Below are positions 50,400 through 62,800 of a stretch of DNA of 64,000 bases, piece after piece; the stretch's first letter is position 1, and every line of letters begins with the position of its first letter. Location: NCBI GenBank assembly GCA_002633005.1, contig NMRA01000302.1, positions 80,589 through 144,588 of the forward strand. The letters are read 5' to 3'. The stretch is from Phoronis australis (taxonomy: Eukaryota; Phoronida; Phoronidae). The translations under genes and the position numbers were made by a program. The notes under the pieces were generated by a model, which was not told where the DNA came from, did not search any database, and saw only the letters and a program-made list of their open reading frames with translations.

Positions 50400-52004
50400 A
50401 ATAGTGCAAACAATGTGAAGAAGAGTCCAACTCTATAGTTTGCTTGTAATGCAGAGGTAAACCCCTATCAACACCAATAGCATGCCAAAACAGGATTCTG
50501 AAAGGAGAATCAAAATAGGTCGAAATTTTCTTACAGAAAATAAAATGTGCGAGTTTTACCAAGATAAGAAACCAGGCATGGATCCAGAGAGGCCTGTATT
50601 CTCACTGCACTGCTACTTTTGTATTGATGATCAGGAGGAACAAAACAAAATGTATCCTCTTTTCATCTCCCTCTGTAATCAACTTGGCGGCAAAAATAAC
50701 ATGTGAAATCCATTGAAAAGGTACGAAAATATAAAGTACATTTAAGGTTGTAAATTTTCAACGTACTTCATATTCACATCATTGCATTATCTTGTGTTAC
50801 TAATTCGGCCAAACAATAACAGAGATAAGGAATTAGCACGCAAGTTCCACTTTAAGGACAATAAATAGGACACTGCAAAAATGTCCAACTTTTGCAAATT
50901 TCGGAGCATCTCACCAAAATGGACGTTAAAATTAAAATAAACTTTTCAGATACCACGCTTTACGTACTGTTCTACAAAATGTTGTTTTTTTGCTAAATTT
51001 TACTAAAAAGACATAGCAACCTAACCAATCAGTAGGATATTGGCGTAGTCAAAAACCACCAAAATCTACGGGCTGTTTTCTTTCAGGAAGTATATGATAT
51101 TAAATACAAACACCAGTCAATAAATCTATTACTGGATTTACGGTACGTGGAGATGGCTACGTTGCGTCCTCCTCTCGAGGACTTCATCAGGCCACTGAGT
51201 TGTCACGTGACTTGTTATGTGATCTGTCGTATAGTTTCCGCGGGATTCTCTTCAGCGCCCTATCCCATGTCCTAGGTAAGTGAGAATCCCGCGGAAACTG
51301 TACGACAGATCACATGACAAGTCACGTGACAACTCAGTGGCCTGATGAAGTCCTCAAGAGGAGGACGCAACGTCGCCATCTCCACGTACCGTACGTCCAG
51401 TAATAGATTTATTGATTCTTATACTATGACCCAACTGGATGACTCAAAACATTCACTGTACAAACACCAGTCAATGATATTCTACATAACAATAAAGCTG
51501 CTGCGTTTGCCCATTTTTTAGTTTTGAAAATCACTAGCAAAGTGTTTTAGTAAAATTGTACTTCCAGTATATTGCAGTTTATTATTTTTCTGGTCGTTAA
51601 AGTTGAATGGATCCAATCAACAATATTTGTAATATTTCAATCACCAACAGTTCAATTCAACGGGGAACAAAACGACATGCCTTGTGTCAAACATAAATGT
51701 TTCAATCAGGCCAATTTCTGTACAGTTATAAACTCAGTCTCATTGTTTTCTGGTCTCGTATTAGAATTGATTTCAAGACTTGGGAAGAATCATTATTGGT
51801 TCAGACTAGGGCCATTAACTTGCTCGTCATGGTGCGTTGGTTTCAGCACAGTGGCTGTTAGCTGAATTCCAGGGAAAACCAATTTCTATCAATCGAACAA
51901 AAGCGATGCGAACATGACGACGGCGCTTTGGATTATCGAATAGGCAAGTGCTTTTAACACCAGAACTTGCTTTCTAGTGACTTCAAACAAACCCCATCTC
52001 GTAC
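50400..52004. other. WDR55-TMEM234 spacer / unplaced TMEM234 3' end
   Basis: The final exon(s) of TMEM234 should lie here on the minus strand. I searched for a hydrophobic G-x-x-L-x-x-x-G-x-x-L-C-type block beginning in phase 1 and found none that is convincing. The stretch also holds the fold-back element at 51.12-51.46 kb. Confidence 0.4.
51122..51458. mobile_element. fold-back element with about 135-bp arms and a 17-bp target repeat
   Basis: The left arm (about 51118-51252) and right arm (about 51281-51418) are nearly perfect inverted copies around a loop of under 30 bp. They share TCTATTACTGGA, CGTACCGTAC/GGTACGTGGAGATGGC, GTTGCGTCCTCCTCT, GACTTCATCAGGCCACTGAG, TTGTCACGTGACTTGT and AGTTTCCGCGGGATTCTC. 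The whole is flanked by the perfect 17-bp direct repeat TACAAACACCAGTCAAT (51105-51121 and 51459-51475). No ORF. The arm word CTGATGAAGTCCTC...GAGGAC resembles the core of the hammerhead-type motifs of Penelope-like retroelements, but the GAAA box is GCAA. Confidence 0.8.
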
Positions 52005-55000
52005 CTTTGTTAATTTTCTCACCCAGCAGCAATCCACTGACAGAGGTGAAGATGAACGTCAGAGAGTTCGTTAGGGGTACGGCCAGCGATATGTCTGGAA
52101 ATGAACAGAAAAATGTGAAATAACTCAGTAGCATTTGAGCTAAATCTGCAGAGTTATTTTGTAAATTATAACAAAGCTACAGTTCTTGCCACAGTCTCTC
52201 ACTGATATCCAGACTGGTGACTTTACCCGATAAATAGGCTTAAAATTCTCTGTCTTTTATGACTTGTGATTTAGCACTGCCAGCACAGCACTGAACTGTG
52301 ACTGCGAGGATCCCAGGTTCGTCTGAACTCCACTTTCATTGCTGATAATACCCCTTTTAAGTCTTAAAAACTTTTTCAGGCAGATATCTACTCACTCGCA
52401 GATGCTAGAGTTAAATAGTAGACAGACATCTACTCACCCGCAGATGCTACAGTTAAATAGTAGACAGATATCTACTCACCAGCAGATGCTAGAGTTAAAT
52501 AGTAGACAACAGAGCCACTTTGATTTACCAGAAAAGGTAGCATATACTGAAATGAGACAACAACAACAACAACAACGGATGAGAACGGAGTGCTGAACTA
52601 TTTCCACTTTAAAGAAAATCTCAAATCTTATTCACAAAAATTGGACATTTTTACAGTATTACAAACATGTCTACCAAAATACCTTCATCTTCTTATTTCT
52701 CAGCGAACTTCAAAAACGAAATATATACAGTGCAGCGAGAAAAAAGATTTAGTAGCACCACCTTGGAAGCACACAAACGACTTGTTAACAAAACTAAACT
52801 AAAAGACTCATCGAAATTCCTAACAGCATTTTTGAGATAACTGGTGAAGTTTTCATTAAAAATAAAAAAGTTTCACTAAAATCAACTGAGCTGTTATTTT
52901 GCTACGAATGCACCTTTCCTGAAAATGAAATTTCGACTTAAAAGGTGTTAACGTAATAACAATAATGGCACATAAAATATATTTTTATCATCACTGATTT
53001 TTTTCTTTCACAAAACATAATACTTTTACTAGTTGACAAAGCCTGTTTTGATATATACGAGTTAGAATGAATGCTACTCAATAAGGGTTGAGATAACCTT
53101 AGTTAAAGTTGGTACAATACACAGTAACGAACATCAGCCTGTTCAGAAGTCCAAAGTTTGTCATTTCCAAGAGGAAAAGGTCCAAACTAAGTCAATGCAA
53201 AACACTTTGAGTCACCAGGTATTGAATATGATTTCCTTTGTTGCACTCACAGCTGAAAATAAGTTCTAACAAAGACTATGTTGAATTTTTTAAATCAAGT
53301 CATGACTTATCAAACCTTAGTGTCGGACACAAAATTGATTGATTTAAAGAACCATTTAACAGTTTCACCAGGACACCACAATCCAAAGATTCACCATCCT
53401 CACAAAAATTTATTCTGAAGGAGTTACAACACAGTTTATTAACTAAAAGTTTTTGTTAAAGCAAAATCCTCTCTTAAAGTGGGTCTGCTTGCCTGAGCAA
53501 TACTATTATCATATCATCAATAATTAAATATGGAAATTACAAACATTTTGACTTTATTAATTGTAACGAATTTCAAAACTTTGTTGAAACTTCAAATATA
53601 CTGTACAGTAAGTGGGCCTTCAAATTTTGAGTTAAAAAATTAATATAAAACAACAACAATGAAAAGAATAGATTATAGAAAATACAAAATTCCTAACAAA
53701 AATTCCAAAATTGTTTCAGTCTAAAATTTGTAAAAGGCAACAGCAGCTCACCTTCCAATTGAAAATCAAAAACTTCAGTTCACAGAAGAACTGACAGATG
53801 GCAGACGCCTCCTTGATGTTCTCAATGCCTGCACTCCCCCGTTTGATGAATGGGTTGGTCCCGCCCCACAAGACAGCCACAACAGTTAACCAAAAACCTT
53901 GATCTAAAAAGACAAAATGGTCACTCTTTGAGAATTTACAGAACATTTACAGTTCAAAACCAAAGCAAAACAATAACAGTGTGAATACAATATCTGATTT
54001 TCTCTGGGAAATCGGAGTCATGAGTATTTGACATCTAGCAGATTGTGGTTAAAGTTTCAACAGGACTCATACGTGGTCGTCATGGCAATTCTCTCCATAT
54101 GCTGGCGGCTGCCCTGTTGATGGCATCAACCACTGCGTTTCCTACACAGCCCCTTTCATGTTTTTGCACAATTGTTATACACCAATGAACTGCTACCTTG
54201 CCTCCATCAAACTGCTGCAATGGGAACTATTTTCACCAATATTCAAGGTGTATTTCACAGTGTTCTTTTGGTAACTGAAGTGATATTTTGTCTTTTTTAT
54301 CTTTTATCTGGTATCAGGAAATGATTATAACAATGATTCCATGGAAAAATATGTGAAAGTTAGAATTGTCCATCTTATTACGAATAGCAATCACAATTCA
54401 AAGCAGAATCAAGTTAATGCCATGTTATTATCGTACTTGACCACTCACGTGACCTCCAACCTGAATCTAATCTGACTTGGTAGCATCGCCTCCCAATGTC
54501 AGTGAAATTCCTACAGGTATCCTATTCCTTGGATTCCAAAATTCTAAGCATTCCTTCTTTACAATAGTGTGAAAGCTCCAACTAGCGCCATCTTTGAAAA
54601 CCGTTGTTTAGGTTCAAGTTTTGGAATGGAACCCTCCTTTATTTTATTTTTTTTAACACAGAGAACTGTTTAATCCCACACCATAACCACAGAGTCAATT
54701 AGTTCAACAGGAAGAGTCATCACCGCAAACAAGATTTATTCTAGTCTGAAGTTTCTGGCTTCACCTTGACCTAATTAACACTGTGACTGAGCGGAAGGAG
54801 ACGATTAAGCGGTAACTAAAAAAAGCTTCCAAGATGGCCACTCATCATATTTGTTCGAGTTGGAAAGAGTTGAAAGCTTCCGAAAGTGTGCCTCTGTTGC
54901 AACCCTAACTGGTGCCTATACCAAACTGAAACTACGGGTAACTGTATGTTCTCAAATTACTATCAGTATTTTATAGGATTACTTAACAGTTATCAGAAAA

Positions 55001-58000
55001 GAAATTGAATGCAATGAGTGTGGGGTGGTGCGTAATAGTTTATCAGGACACTTCCTACATGTGGTTAATCCATATAAGGATACGTGAGTACTCTTTTTCG
55101 TCAATTATGGTTCTGATGAGCATTAAAAAATCCAAAAAATCATTGGCACTAACTTGGGAACTAATGGTAGCTTCAGTTTGGCACATGCATCAGTTTGGTT
55201 CACCAACCCATGATAGATTGATGTGCACCAAAGCAGTTTGGCGCAGGTATCAGACTGGGCTGCAACACCTCTGCGCTCAAATTTATACTTAAAGCTGCAG
55301 TTGAAGTTAATTTGATGGTTTAGCTAGTTTGAGGCGTAATTTGCTGAAGAGATTCCCCAAATTTTGGCTGGCATATGAGCTGACCAGTTTACTCTAAGCT
55401 AGGTAATTACATCGCCCTGTAATGTAGGGACGTGACAAAAAAATTCAAATTCTTATTTAATATTTAAAAATGCATTGATTTAAAAAAACATCAAAAACAG
55501 ATTCAAACAAAAAAAATTAACAAAATCCGTTGAGCCGTTGACTTTTTATGAATGTTTGAAGAGCGATAATTAGCCTTTTTTTTAGTCCACTGAATACATG
55601 GGAATTAGAGGAATTTATGTGACCCAAAATTAGTTTTTTCACAATAACTTCCTCAATACTTTTAATAACAACATGAAAATTTCAGGATATGACAATCCTA
55701 GCATTTACTTGGTGAGAAACATTTTTAAGACAACAAAAAATTCCAAATTCCAAAATGGCGGACAATATGGCCACCATTATGACTGCAAAAACGTCTTATT
55801 GTTTTACGTTAATGAACTATATGGTGTAATATACCATTAACGAACTATATGGTGTAATATACCAAATGATAGGTCTTTTCATTGCTTTTTTGAAGAGAAT
55901 GATGAAAAACATGTTCAGGCAATATTTTCGACATTTCCGCAATAGCTACCAAAATGGCTGCCAACATTACTGCGTTAACGACCACAAGAAGAGATTGATT
56001 CAGTAACCATGATGTACACGTAATATATGAATATTGAAGGTGTTTTTATGAACTGCAAGGATATCATACAATTGGGTTATGCATACATGTTTATTTTGTA
56101 CAAAATGGCTGCCAAGATGGCTGCCACCCATAACAGAAAAGTAGTTGCAGTAATACAATTTTACAAGACAAATGAAACCAAAACGAGATTCGTTCAACTT
56201 TAACAACAAATTTTTGCTTGACCGCCAACAAGACTACCCAGAGGTTCAAAAGTCCATCTGTAACAAATACAAGGGCACACTAAGTGCATCGCACAGATAC
56301 AAAGGATCGTCATTATTTTAATCCCACTAGGGGGTGCAATGCAGATGGAGCAAATGCACTAGAAAATTTAGGTAATGCAGAATACATCAAATATGTCTGA
56401 AAATGGAAATGCATTGTAGTCTCCTTAATAGAAACCTAACTACCAAGTTTCATGAAAATCCATCAATGAACTCTAAAGATACACAAGAAAACACACAAAA
56501 AAGTTGCCCTTGGGGGCACACAAACCGATTCCTTTTTTCTTTTGTTCAGTGGTAACTTTCTGGCGCTTTATCTGCTGTGTCAAATGTTTGATCTGACATG
56601 CTTTTGCAGACTTCAGTGAAGACTTGAGATCATGAATGGTTTTCTTTTCCTTCGAAACATACTGTAGCCGTCTCTTTAGTTTTTGTTTCCTAGGTGTTAG
56701 GACTTCTCGCTAAGAGGATGGTGTTGAGGTGGATGGCTCTGATTCAACTGAAGGGCCAGCTTCAAGCTCTGGTTGTGTCAGCTCAGGAAATACAGGTTCA
56801 TGGTGAGGGTCAGCAACTGCGCAAGACACAGGTTCTTCACTGGGTTCAGGAACGAGAGGAAACAACTCTTCGCACACTTTAAACTGGGACATGCTTCTTT
56901 CATTTGAAACTGATACTCTTTAGTGACCTATTCACCAGCGAGTTGATATATTGCTTCTAGTCATTTTCCAATTACCAATAAGTTCACGCTTTAAAGTTGA
57001 CACAATCTCAGTCAGTGATTTGTTGCACTGTAAGAACACAGGTATGACCATTTTTCATGTTTTCACTGGGAACAGAGTTGAAGTTCTCTTGCAGGAACTG
57101 TCTTGCTTTGCCAGATTGAGATAGAGCTGACAACTTTTTTGGAGGCATTCTGAAAATATAAAAAAGACATGTAAGAAAATTAACATACCAATGTACAGTG
57201 TCATAATATATTTGTTGTACACCAAATGATTCAGACTGCTTTGTCCTGTAATTACTATTAAACACTCACTACGAACCCTAAAACTAAAGTTTGAATTTTT
57301 TTACACTGATGTGCAACAAAGTTAAAAGCATCCTACTTAGATGCGCAACACATAACAAAAAATTATACTTTTTATGAGGCACTGATTTATCATTTTTCAA
57401 AAAATTGAACAGTTCCTTTCCTTAATAAGTGCACTTCAAGAACTTGAAAACTACAAATGTAAAATTCTCCAGTTGTGGACACAATATCATGTCAGGCCAG
57501 TGGAATTATATTTTGTCAAATACCTCAAGAAGGTAAAGGAATCGATGTACCTACTCAATGATTTTCCAGGCACCAACTTAACTTTTGAAAGAATGACAAT
57601 ATTAGCAACTATTGTTGTCTCAAACTGAAGAATTTTTTTAATGTGTTTGATTAGAAAATCATTACATGTTATTCAATGAAAAAATTAACAAAAGCACTGC
57701 TGTCTTATGGAATACACAAACTGTCATAAAAAACAGTAAAACATGGCAATATTGTGAAGAAAATCTAGCCAAAATCACACTTACCGGTAAACATTGTCAA
57801 AGAATTCGGGTTTTGAGCCAATCAAATCTCTGGGATTTGATCACGTGACCAAAATTCGCCGGACCAAGATTACCTATACTACACCTTACAAAGTCATCGA
57901 TATACAAAAAATACAAATGAAAATGTATGGAACTTCATCCAAATTGATCAATTCTGCTATTAATTTACATAAATTAGTCAATCTACCTAATTTAAGAGCA

Positions 58001-58664
58001 ATTGTTAACCATAAACGGCAATGCTGATACACTGGTCCGTAATGGCTGGTCAGCGAGAATGCCTGCCTCGGGTCTTAACTTTCACGGAGTTAGCAGATCA
58101 TGATACGGTGATTTGATTGGAATGAAATTTGGTGAACAGTTGCAAAAGATATAAAAAAAGAAAACATATTACATTTCATAAGAATCAATGCCCTACCTTT
58201 CAAAATACAAGCTGTCAAACAGGAGCGAAAAATTCCCCAACTTCTCACCAGTCACATGCTTTAACAAGAATGTAAACACAACAAAGAAAATGACGCATGC
58301 CTAGAAGAATTTACTGTCTACGTCATCAATAATGTGGTTCCCTGTTTTCTTGGTTTCTGGAGGAGAGAGAGTGGAAATACTATAGGCACCGTGAAACAAT
58401 GGCTGTCTAATCGATAATCGCCATTACGCAACATTTGGGAAAATCCAATCAGCGTTGAGATACGACTTTGTCACGTCCCTACTGTAATGCCACTGGTATG
58501 CAAGTCAAAGTAATTGCTCAGCTTATAGTAAGCATGCATATGTACATGTAGGTTATAATTAAAAATACCGTGACTCTGGGGACGATTTTGTCAACATAAT
58601 TTAAACAAATCCCTGAAAACCTTTCGAGTTTCACTAGAGCACAGCTCCTCTCACCGGTTGCCAT
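52005..58664 (-). CDS. TMEM234: TMEM234 homologue, exons 1-4 (C-terminal exon not found)
   Basis: A small multi-pass membrane protein of the TMEM234 (C1orf91) family, related in fold to EamA/DMT transporters; no transport activity is known to me. Exons: 58664-58655 (ATGGCAACCG, then GTGAGA), 53903-53752, 52546-52480, 52094-52005. Introns are GT-AG and phases 1, 0, 1, 1 fit exactly. The protein starts MATDQGFWLTVVAVLWGGTN, then PFIKRGSAGIENIKEASAIC, LKFLIFNWK, YMLPFLVNQSGSVVYYLTLA, DISLAVPLTNSLTFIFTSVS and GLLLGEKINKG. The VLWGGTNPFIKR, NQSGS and LAVPLTNS blocks are diagnostic. Exon 1 contributes only 10 coding bases; the Met is supported because its phase restores D4. Exon 4 ends at GTACGA in phase 1, and the last membrane segment must be in a further exon I could not locate. 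It is divergent from EIF3I. Confidence 0.9.
52381..52506 (-). repeat. 42-bp minisatellite (x3) copying TMEM234 exon 3 end and its splice donor
   Basis: Three 42-bp units start at 52381, 52423 and 52465. On the minus strand each contains the last 27 bases of TMEM234 exon 3 and the first 15 of the intron. The sequence across the boundary is GCATCTGCTG/GTGAGTAG in the functional copy, GCATCTGCGG/GTGAGTAG and GCATCTGCGA/GTGAGTAG in the others. The intron thus carries two spare 5' splice sites 42 and 84 bp downstream. Using them would read into an in-frame TAG (GGT GAG TAG). Confidence 0.9.
56324..56337 (+). repeat. isolated CTCF-core-like motif in the intron-repeat family
   Basis: CCACTAGGGGGTGC, followed downstream by AAGTTTCATGAAAATCCATC and TAAAGATACA. 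These are the same flanking words as the array in WDR55 intron 2, so this is a dispersed member of that repeat. Confidence 0.5.
56523..57159 (-). pseudogene. remnant of an unidentified protein, probably transposon-derived
   Basis: On the minus strand, a good acceptor (ATATTTTCAG) precedes ATGCCTCCAAAAAAG and a 46-codon frame (MPPKKLSALSQSGKARQFLQ...). Further on is a frame MSQFKVCEELFPLVPEPSEE ... STSTPSS. One in-frame TAG later comes EVLTPRKQKLKRRLQYVSKE and a lysine-rich coiled-coil-like stretch. Basic N-terminus, acidic/proline linker and coiled coil recall THAP/P-element-type transposase N-terminal regions, but no THAP zinc finger is seen. Stops and frame changes make it non-functional as read. 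The assignment is tentative. Confidence 0.3.
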
Positions 58665-59891
58665 TTTGCGGAAATTACGTGAAATCATGGCAGTTGACAA
58701 GCAAAAAGTCCAAGGGACACAAATCTTACAACTTCCACTGGATTTCAACGCAATCTACATTTTGCAAATGTCGTGCACCAGGTCACGAGGTTTGTTCAAT
58801 CTCACGCTTGTTGTTGCCTAACTCATGTGAAGTCAATTGAAATTCTCTGTGGTTTTCATACACGGTGAAAAAGTTAACAGCGACCAAAAAGTGCCAGGGG
58901 CTGGAATTCTTTGCCAAAGTCATCTCAATTCATGTGGACATGCTTCATCGAAGATATGTATAAAACCAGAAAGGATCGCTGAATGAAGAAAATAAGTGCT
59001 TTTTCAAGTGACAATTAAGTGTAAAATATTTTTTTAACAAGCTGAAAAACCGCTTATCCTATGACCTATGCCCTATGGCTAGTACTACGTAGTATAGTCC
59101 GGTTACCTATTGTCGTCAGGCTCCAAAGGTCGTCCGCCATCTTGTTTCGCGTGCAGCGCAACCACGCGGGACTTAGCGTTCCAATTTGGAGTGCTCGTCT
59201 GCACGTTAGGTACTAACCTCTCGGGAGAAACACGCATAGAAAAAGTGAGACTAAAATTAGTGCATTTACCGACTGTTTTTTTGAGACCACTTAAAAACTT
59301 GTCGATTTTACTAATGCACTTTTTTGTTCATTTTCAGAAGATATTTTCGAAATTAAATTTTCTTCAGACGGAACAAAAAGCAACTCAGGGATTGTCTATG
59401 CAATGTATCTATTTGTCCCAGGCACTAACCGACACCTGNAAACTTCCGAATCGATGAATGCGGTATATCTGTGAGAGTTAAATCGAATCCTATTCAGATC
59501 ATAACTTTGAAGTGGAATAATTCGGTGAGTACAACAGCAAGTCGGTTTTATGCTTAGGCGGACGACCATTGGGTTCCCGAGTATAGTATAGTAATGAACT
59601 TACACAAGTCGGTCATTACAAGCGATAGTTCGCTGGGGTTACAAATTCTATATGAACCATAAGCACCCGAATCTTGCAATGCCTCACAAACTGATGACAA
59701 CAAAGGAGACACAGCGTTGGCGTCAGAGGTGGAAACGAGGAGCAGATAAACTCTAGAGCTTGTGATTTGAACAAAACGTGAATCACAAGGGAGCAGACAT
59801 CTTGAAAACACATGCGCGATAGGCAATTTGATAGAGACTTCCGGTCGTGGTTCATTTGCCGGGAAGACAGTTGTTCACATATTTCTGTAAA
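58665..59891. promoter_or_regulatory. bidirectional TMEM234-EIF3I promoter interval
   Basis: It separates the two start codons (TMEM234 at 58664 on minus, EIF3I at 59892 on plus). GGTTGCCATTTTGCGG spans the TMEM234 start, CGTCCGCCATCTTGTTTCGC lies at about 59130 (YY1-like CCAT cores) and ACTTCCGG lies at 59837-59844 (ETS-like), 48 bp before the EIF3I ATG. All are typical of TATA-less housekeeping promoters. Open frames inside the interval show no conserved content. An N lies at 59439. Confidence 0.55.
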
Positions 59892-62800
59892 ATGGTGAGA
59901 GTTTAGAGTACAGTAATCATTCGTGTTTATGATTATAGTCCTTAGATACTTTGTGCCATTGATTTTAGCTAATTTGTCGCCTCTGACTTGAAATTAGTAT
60001 GTAAAATTTACATAATGTGGTTGACGTTAGCCATCCATCTAACTTCGTACCATCCAACCAGGCGAGGCTTATCATGAATATGAAGGACCCATGAGGCTAG
60101 GATGACTTGAGCTGAGTGCACCTCTTCCCTTCAGTGTGTGGTTACTGTCGCCATCGGAGCTTATTTCCATGCCTGTGCTGTATACCATATGAGTAAGGGC
60201 TCGGGCAACAAGCAGGTAAATCGGATAGGTGAATCCCGCTTTGCCCTTCAAATGGAGAGTAATAAACAAAGTGTAGCGTAAACAACATTTCTTCTTTTTC
60301 AGAAACCCCTTATGTTACACGGGCATGAAAGGTCCATAACACAGATCAAGTACAGTCGAGAGGGGGACCTTCTGTTCTCATCGGCAAAAGATCAAGAACC
60401 CAACGTCTGGTATTCATTAAATGGTGAACGATTAGGCACCTTCCGAGGACACAGTGGGGCTGTGTGGACATTAGATGTCAACTGTATCCTTGGCAAAAGT
60501 CGTTTTTCTGATTACCGTATGCAGTTGGGTTGATATCGGCTAAATCACAATCAAGGTCCATATTCGAGAGTTGACTGTGTTACGGTCTAAAATAATTTTT
60601 TTTGGTCACTTACCTAATGCCAACTGAACCTCATATGCAAAGAGGTATTTAGTTGTGCAAATTAAAAAAGAATCATCAAAATTTGACAATGTTTTTGTCT
60701 GTGAATTTCATGCATTTTTAGCGTTACGAGTGGCCATTTTAAAAATTACAATTTTCAATTGTCAGCAGTAGAAATGAAATTTTTTATCAAGTAAGCAATT
60801 GCTTAGATATGACTGGGAACAACTTGAGTCACTTTTAGAATCACTTAGATGAAGTTGTGCTTAAACATTGAGAAATGGGTTCATCATAAAACAGGCACTC
60901 GTTACGAAATTTGTAAATTCTGTTTTTCTAACCCTCACCTACTGTAAAGACGGTTAAAAACTAAAGTTCAAACTCTGTCATACAAAGAACTGCAGAATAT
61001 GTTAGCCTAGGCAACACAGCAAATTACTCAATATCTAAATCAAAATCTGGATATTGACTGGGTTCTGCTATGTTGAAAATGGGCCAAAAAGGCTAACAAA
61101 ATGTAGTGTACATACCCCCATGTGGAATTCAGTAACACAAATGGTCATTGCAAATGAAATTATTGCCTTTTAAATAACAACATGGTGCTTATTTTCATCA
61201 AAGAAAATAAATGGCCATACAACATTATGTTACCATGTGATGCAGAAACAGTGATGTAGTGTACGTACCTCCCTTGTAGTGTACGTACCCCTATGTTTAC
61301 AAATGCCATGCAATTAAAATATCACTGGGTAAGTGAGCAACACTGGTCATAGACAGTTTCCTTCCTTAAAATTGTTAGGTTAAAAGAGTGTTGTTTGTCA
61401 ATACATTTGTTTTGAGTGAAATATTAGCATTTGTGTACTGAAAGTACCCCCATATTTTAATTTGTGCCTATTTTCAAAGTATGGCAGATATGCACACGAA
61501 TGCTGTCCTTTTTATTTTTGCTCTTTGAATTGATTTAGTAAATCAACTAACTCTCAGTAGATTCTTAGTATTTAGTTACAAACTTGACATGTCATTGAAA
61601 TTACATAACTCTGTGTAGTGTACGTACCCCGATGTGAACAAATGCCGTGAAACAAAAATATTATACCGTATATAAGCAACATTTGTCAAAGACAGTTTCA
61701 TTCATTAAAAATGCTCAGTTAAAAGGGTTTTAATTACAAATACATTTGTTTTGAGTGAAGTATTAGCATTTGTGTAGTGTACGTACCCGTATATTTTAAC
61801 ATGTGCTTGTTTTCAAAGAATGACAGACAGATATGCACATGTGTGCTGTGCTTTTTATTTGTTCTATTTGAATAGATTTGGTAAATGAACTAACTCTCAT
61901 TAGATTCTAAGTATTTTTTATAAACCTGACAAATCATAGACATGTAGTGTATGTACCCCTGTGTAGTGTACGTACCCTCAACCTCTATGATATAAAGTAT
62001 TGCCCACAAGTATGTTTATATACTGCTGTTCTCATGAACAATACTGATATTTCCTAAATGAATACAGTCTGACAAAAAAAAACAATGGACATTATCAAAT
62101 TTTTGGGCAATAAAATGCCACACAGGACTTGGCTAGTACTTCACATCCTAGAAGACAACGTCATGTGACAACTGATGTTGCAGAGGCAGGTTCTCTATCT
62201 CTCAAGACAACTTGCAACAAACCAACCAGTACTAGTAGAAGCAGCTCAAAACTCAAGACCATCCCATACAATTGTAACTTAGTCAAAATTTGAAGTTGAT
62301 TGACTGTGTAGTGTACGTACCCCCCAACCAGTACCATTTTTTTACTATTTACAAGTGGAAAAGTGGGCCTAGCATTGCTTTAACAATTTTAACTAACTGG
62401 TGATTGTATTGAAAACTAGGCAAATAGCACCAATAAAGTTTTTGAAAAAAGTAGTAACTTGTCATTTACTTTTTGTAAGAACATATTGCAAGAGAGGAAG
62501 TTCTCATTATACTGTGTTAAGATTATGTAATGTGTCATCATCTAGAACAACTTGATCAGCACGGTAATAACTTTTCTTACTTTAGTATGGGATACTTCTT
62601 CAATTTGATCAAGAACTTGTTAAATTAACAGCTACCTTATGAATTTTTGCATGGTAGAAGTTGGCTGTGACCATAAGTTGTAGTGTACGTACCCTTTTGT
62701 ACAACTGTGATGCATTAGGCCATAAAATTTTATTCGGTGGTTCTTGTGCAAAAATGTTTTAGATTACAAACCTGGAATGATGGTACTTTAAAATAACCCA

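Larger units (their letters stand above)
53904..58654 (-). other. TMEM234 intron 1 (4.75 kb)
   Basis: Mostly repeats. It includes a 29-bp tandem duplication (TTAACGAACTATATGGTGTA-type) at about 55808-55863, several ATGGCTGCCAAGATGG-like words at 55.75-56.13 kb, a CTCF-core-like copy at 56324 and broken ORF pieces at 56.5-57.16 kb. Confidence 0.6.

Noticed and set aside
51889-52134. Minus-strand 81-codon ORF ending in a hydrophobic stretch, as a read-through end of TMEM234
   Set aside because: It ignores both the TTCCAG acceptor and the GTACGA donor of exon 4, and its tail does not resemble the family's last segment. It stays a remote possibility as a retained-intron form.
52339-52596. Plus-strand ORF with a 14-residue repeat
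   Set aside because: It is antisense to TMEM234 exon 3 and the 42-bp minisatellite; the minus-strand exon has correct splice phases and family identity.
59110-59855. Open frames between TMEM234 and EIF3I
   Set aside because: They overlap on both strands, contain an N, show no domain, and lie in the promoter interval of two housekeeping genes.
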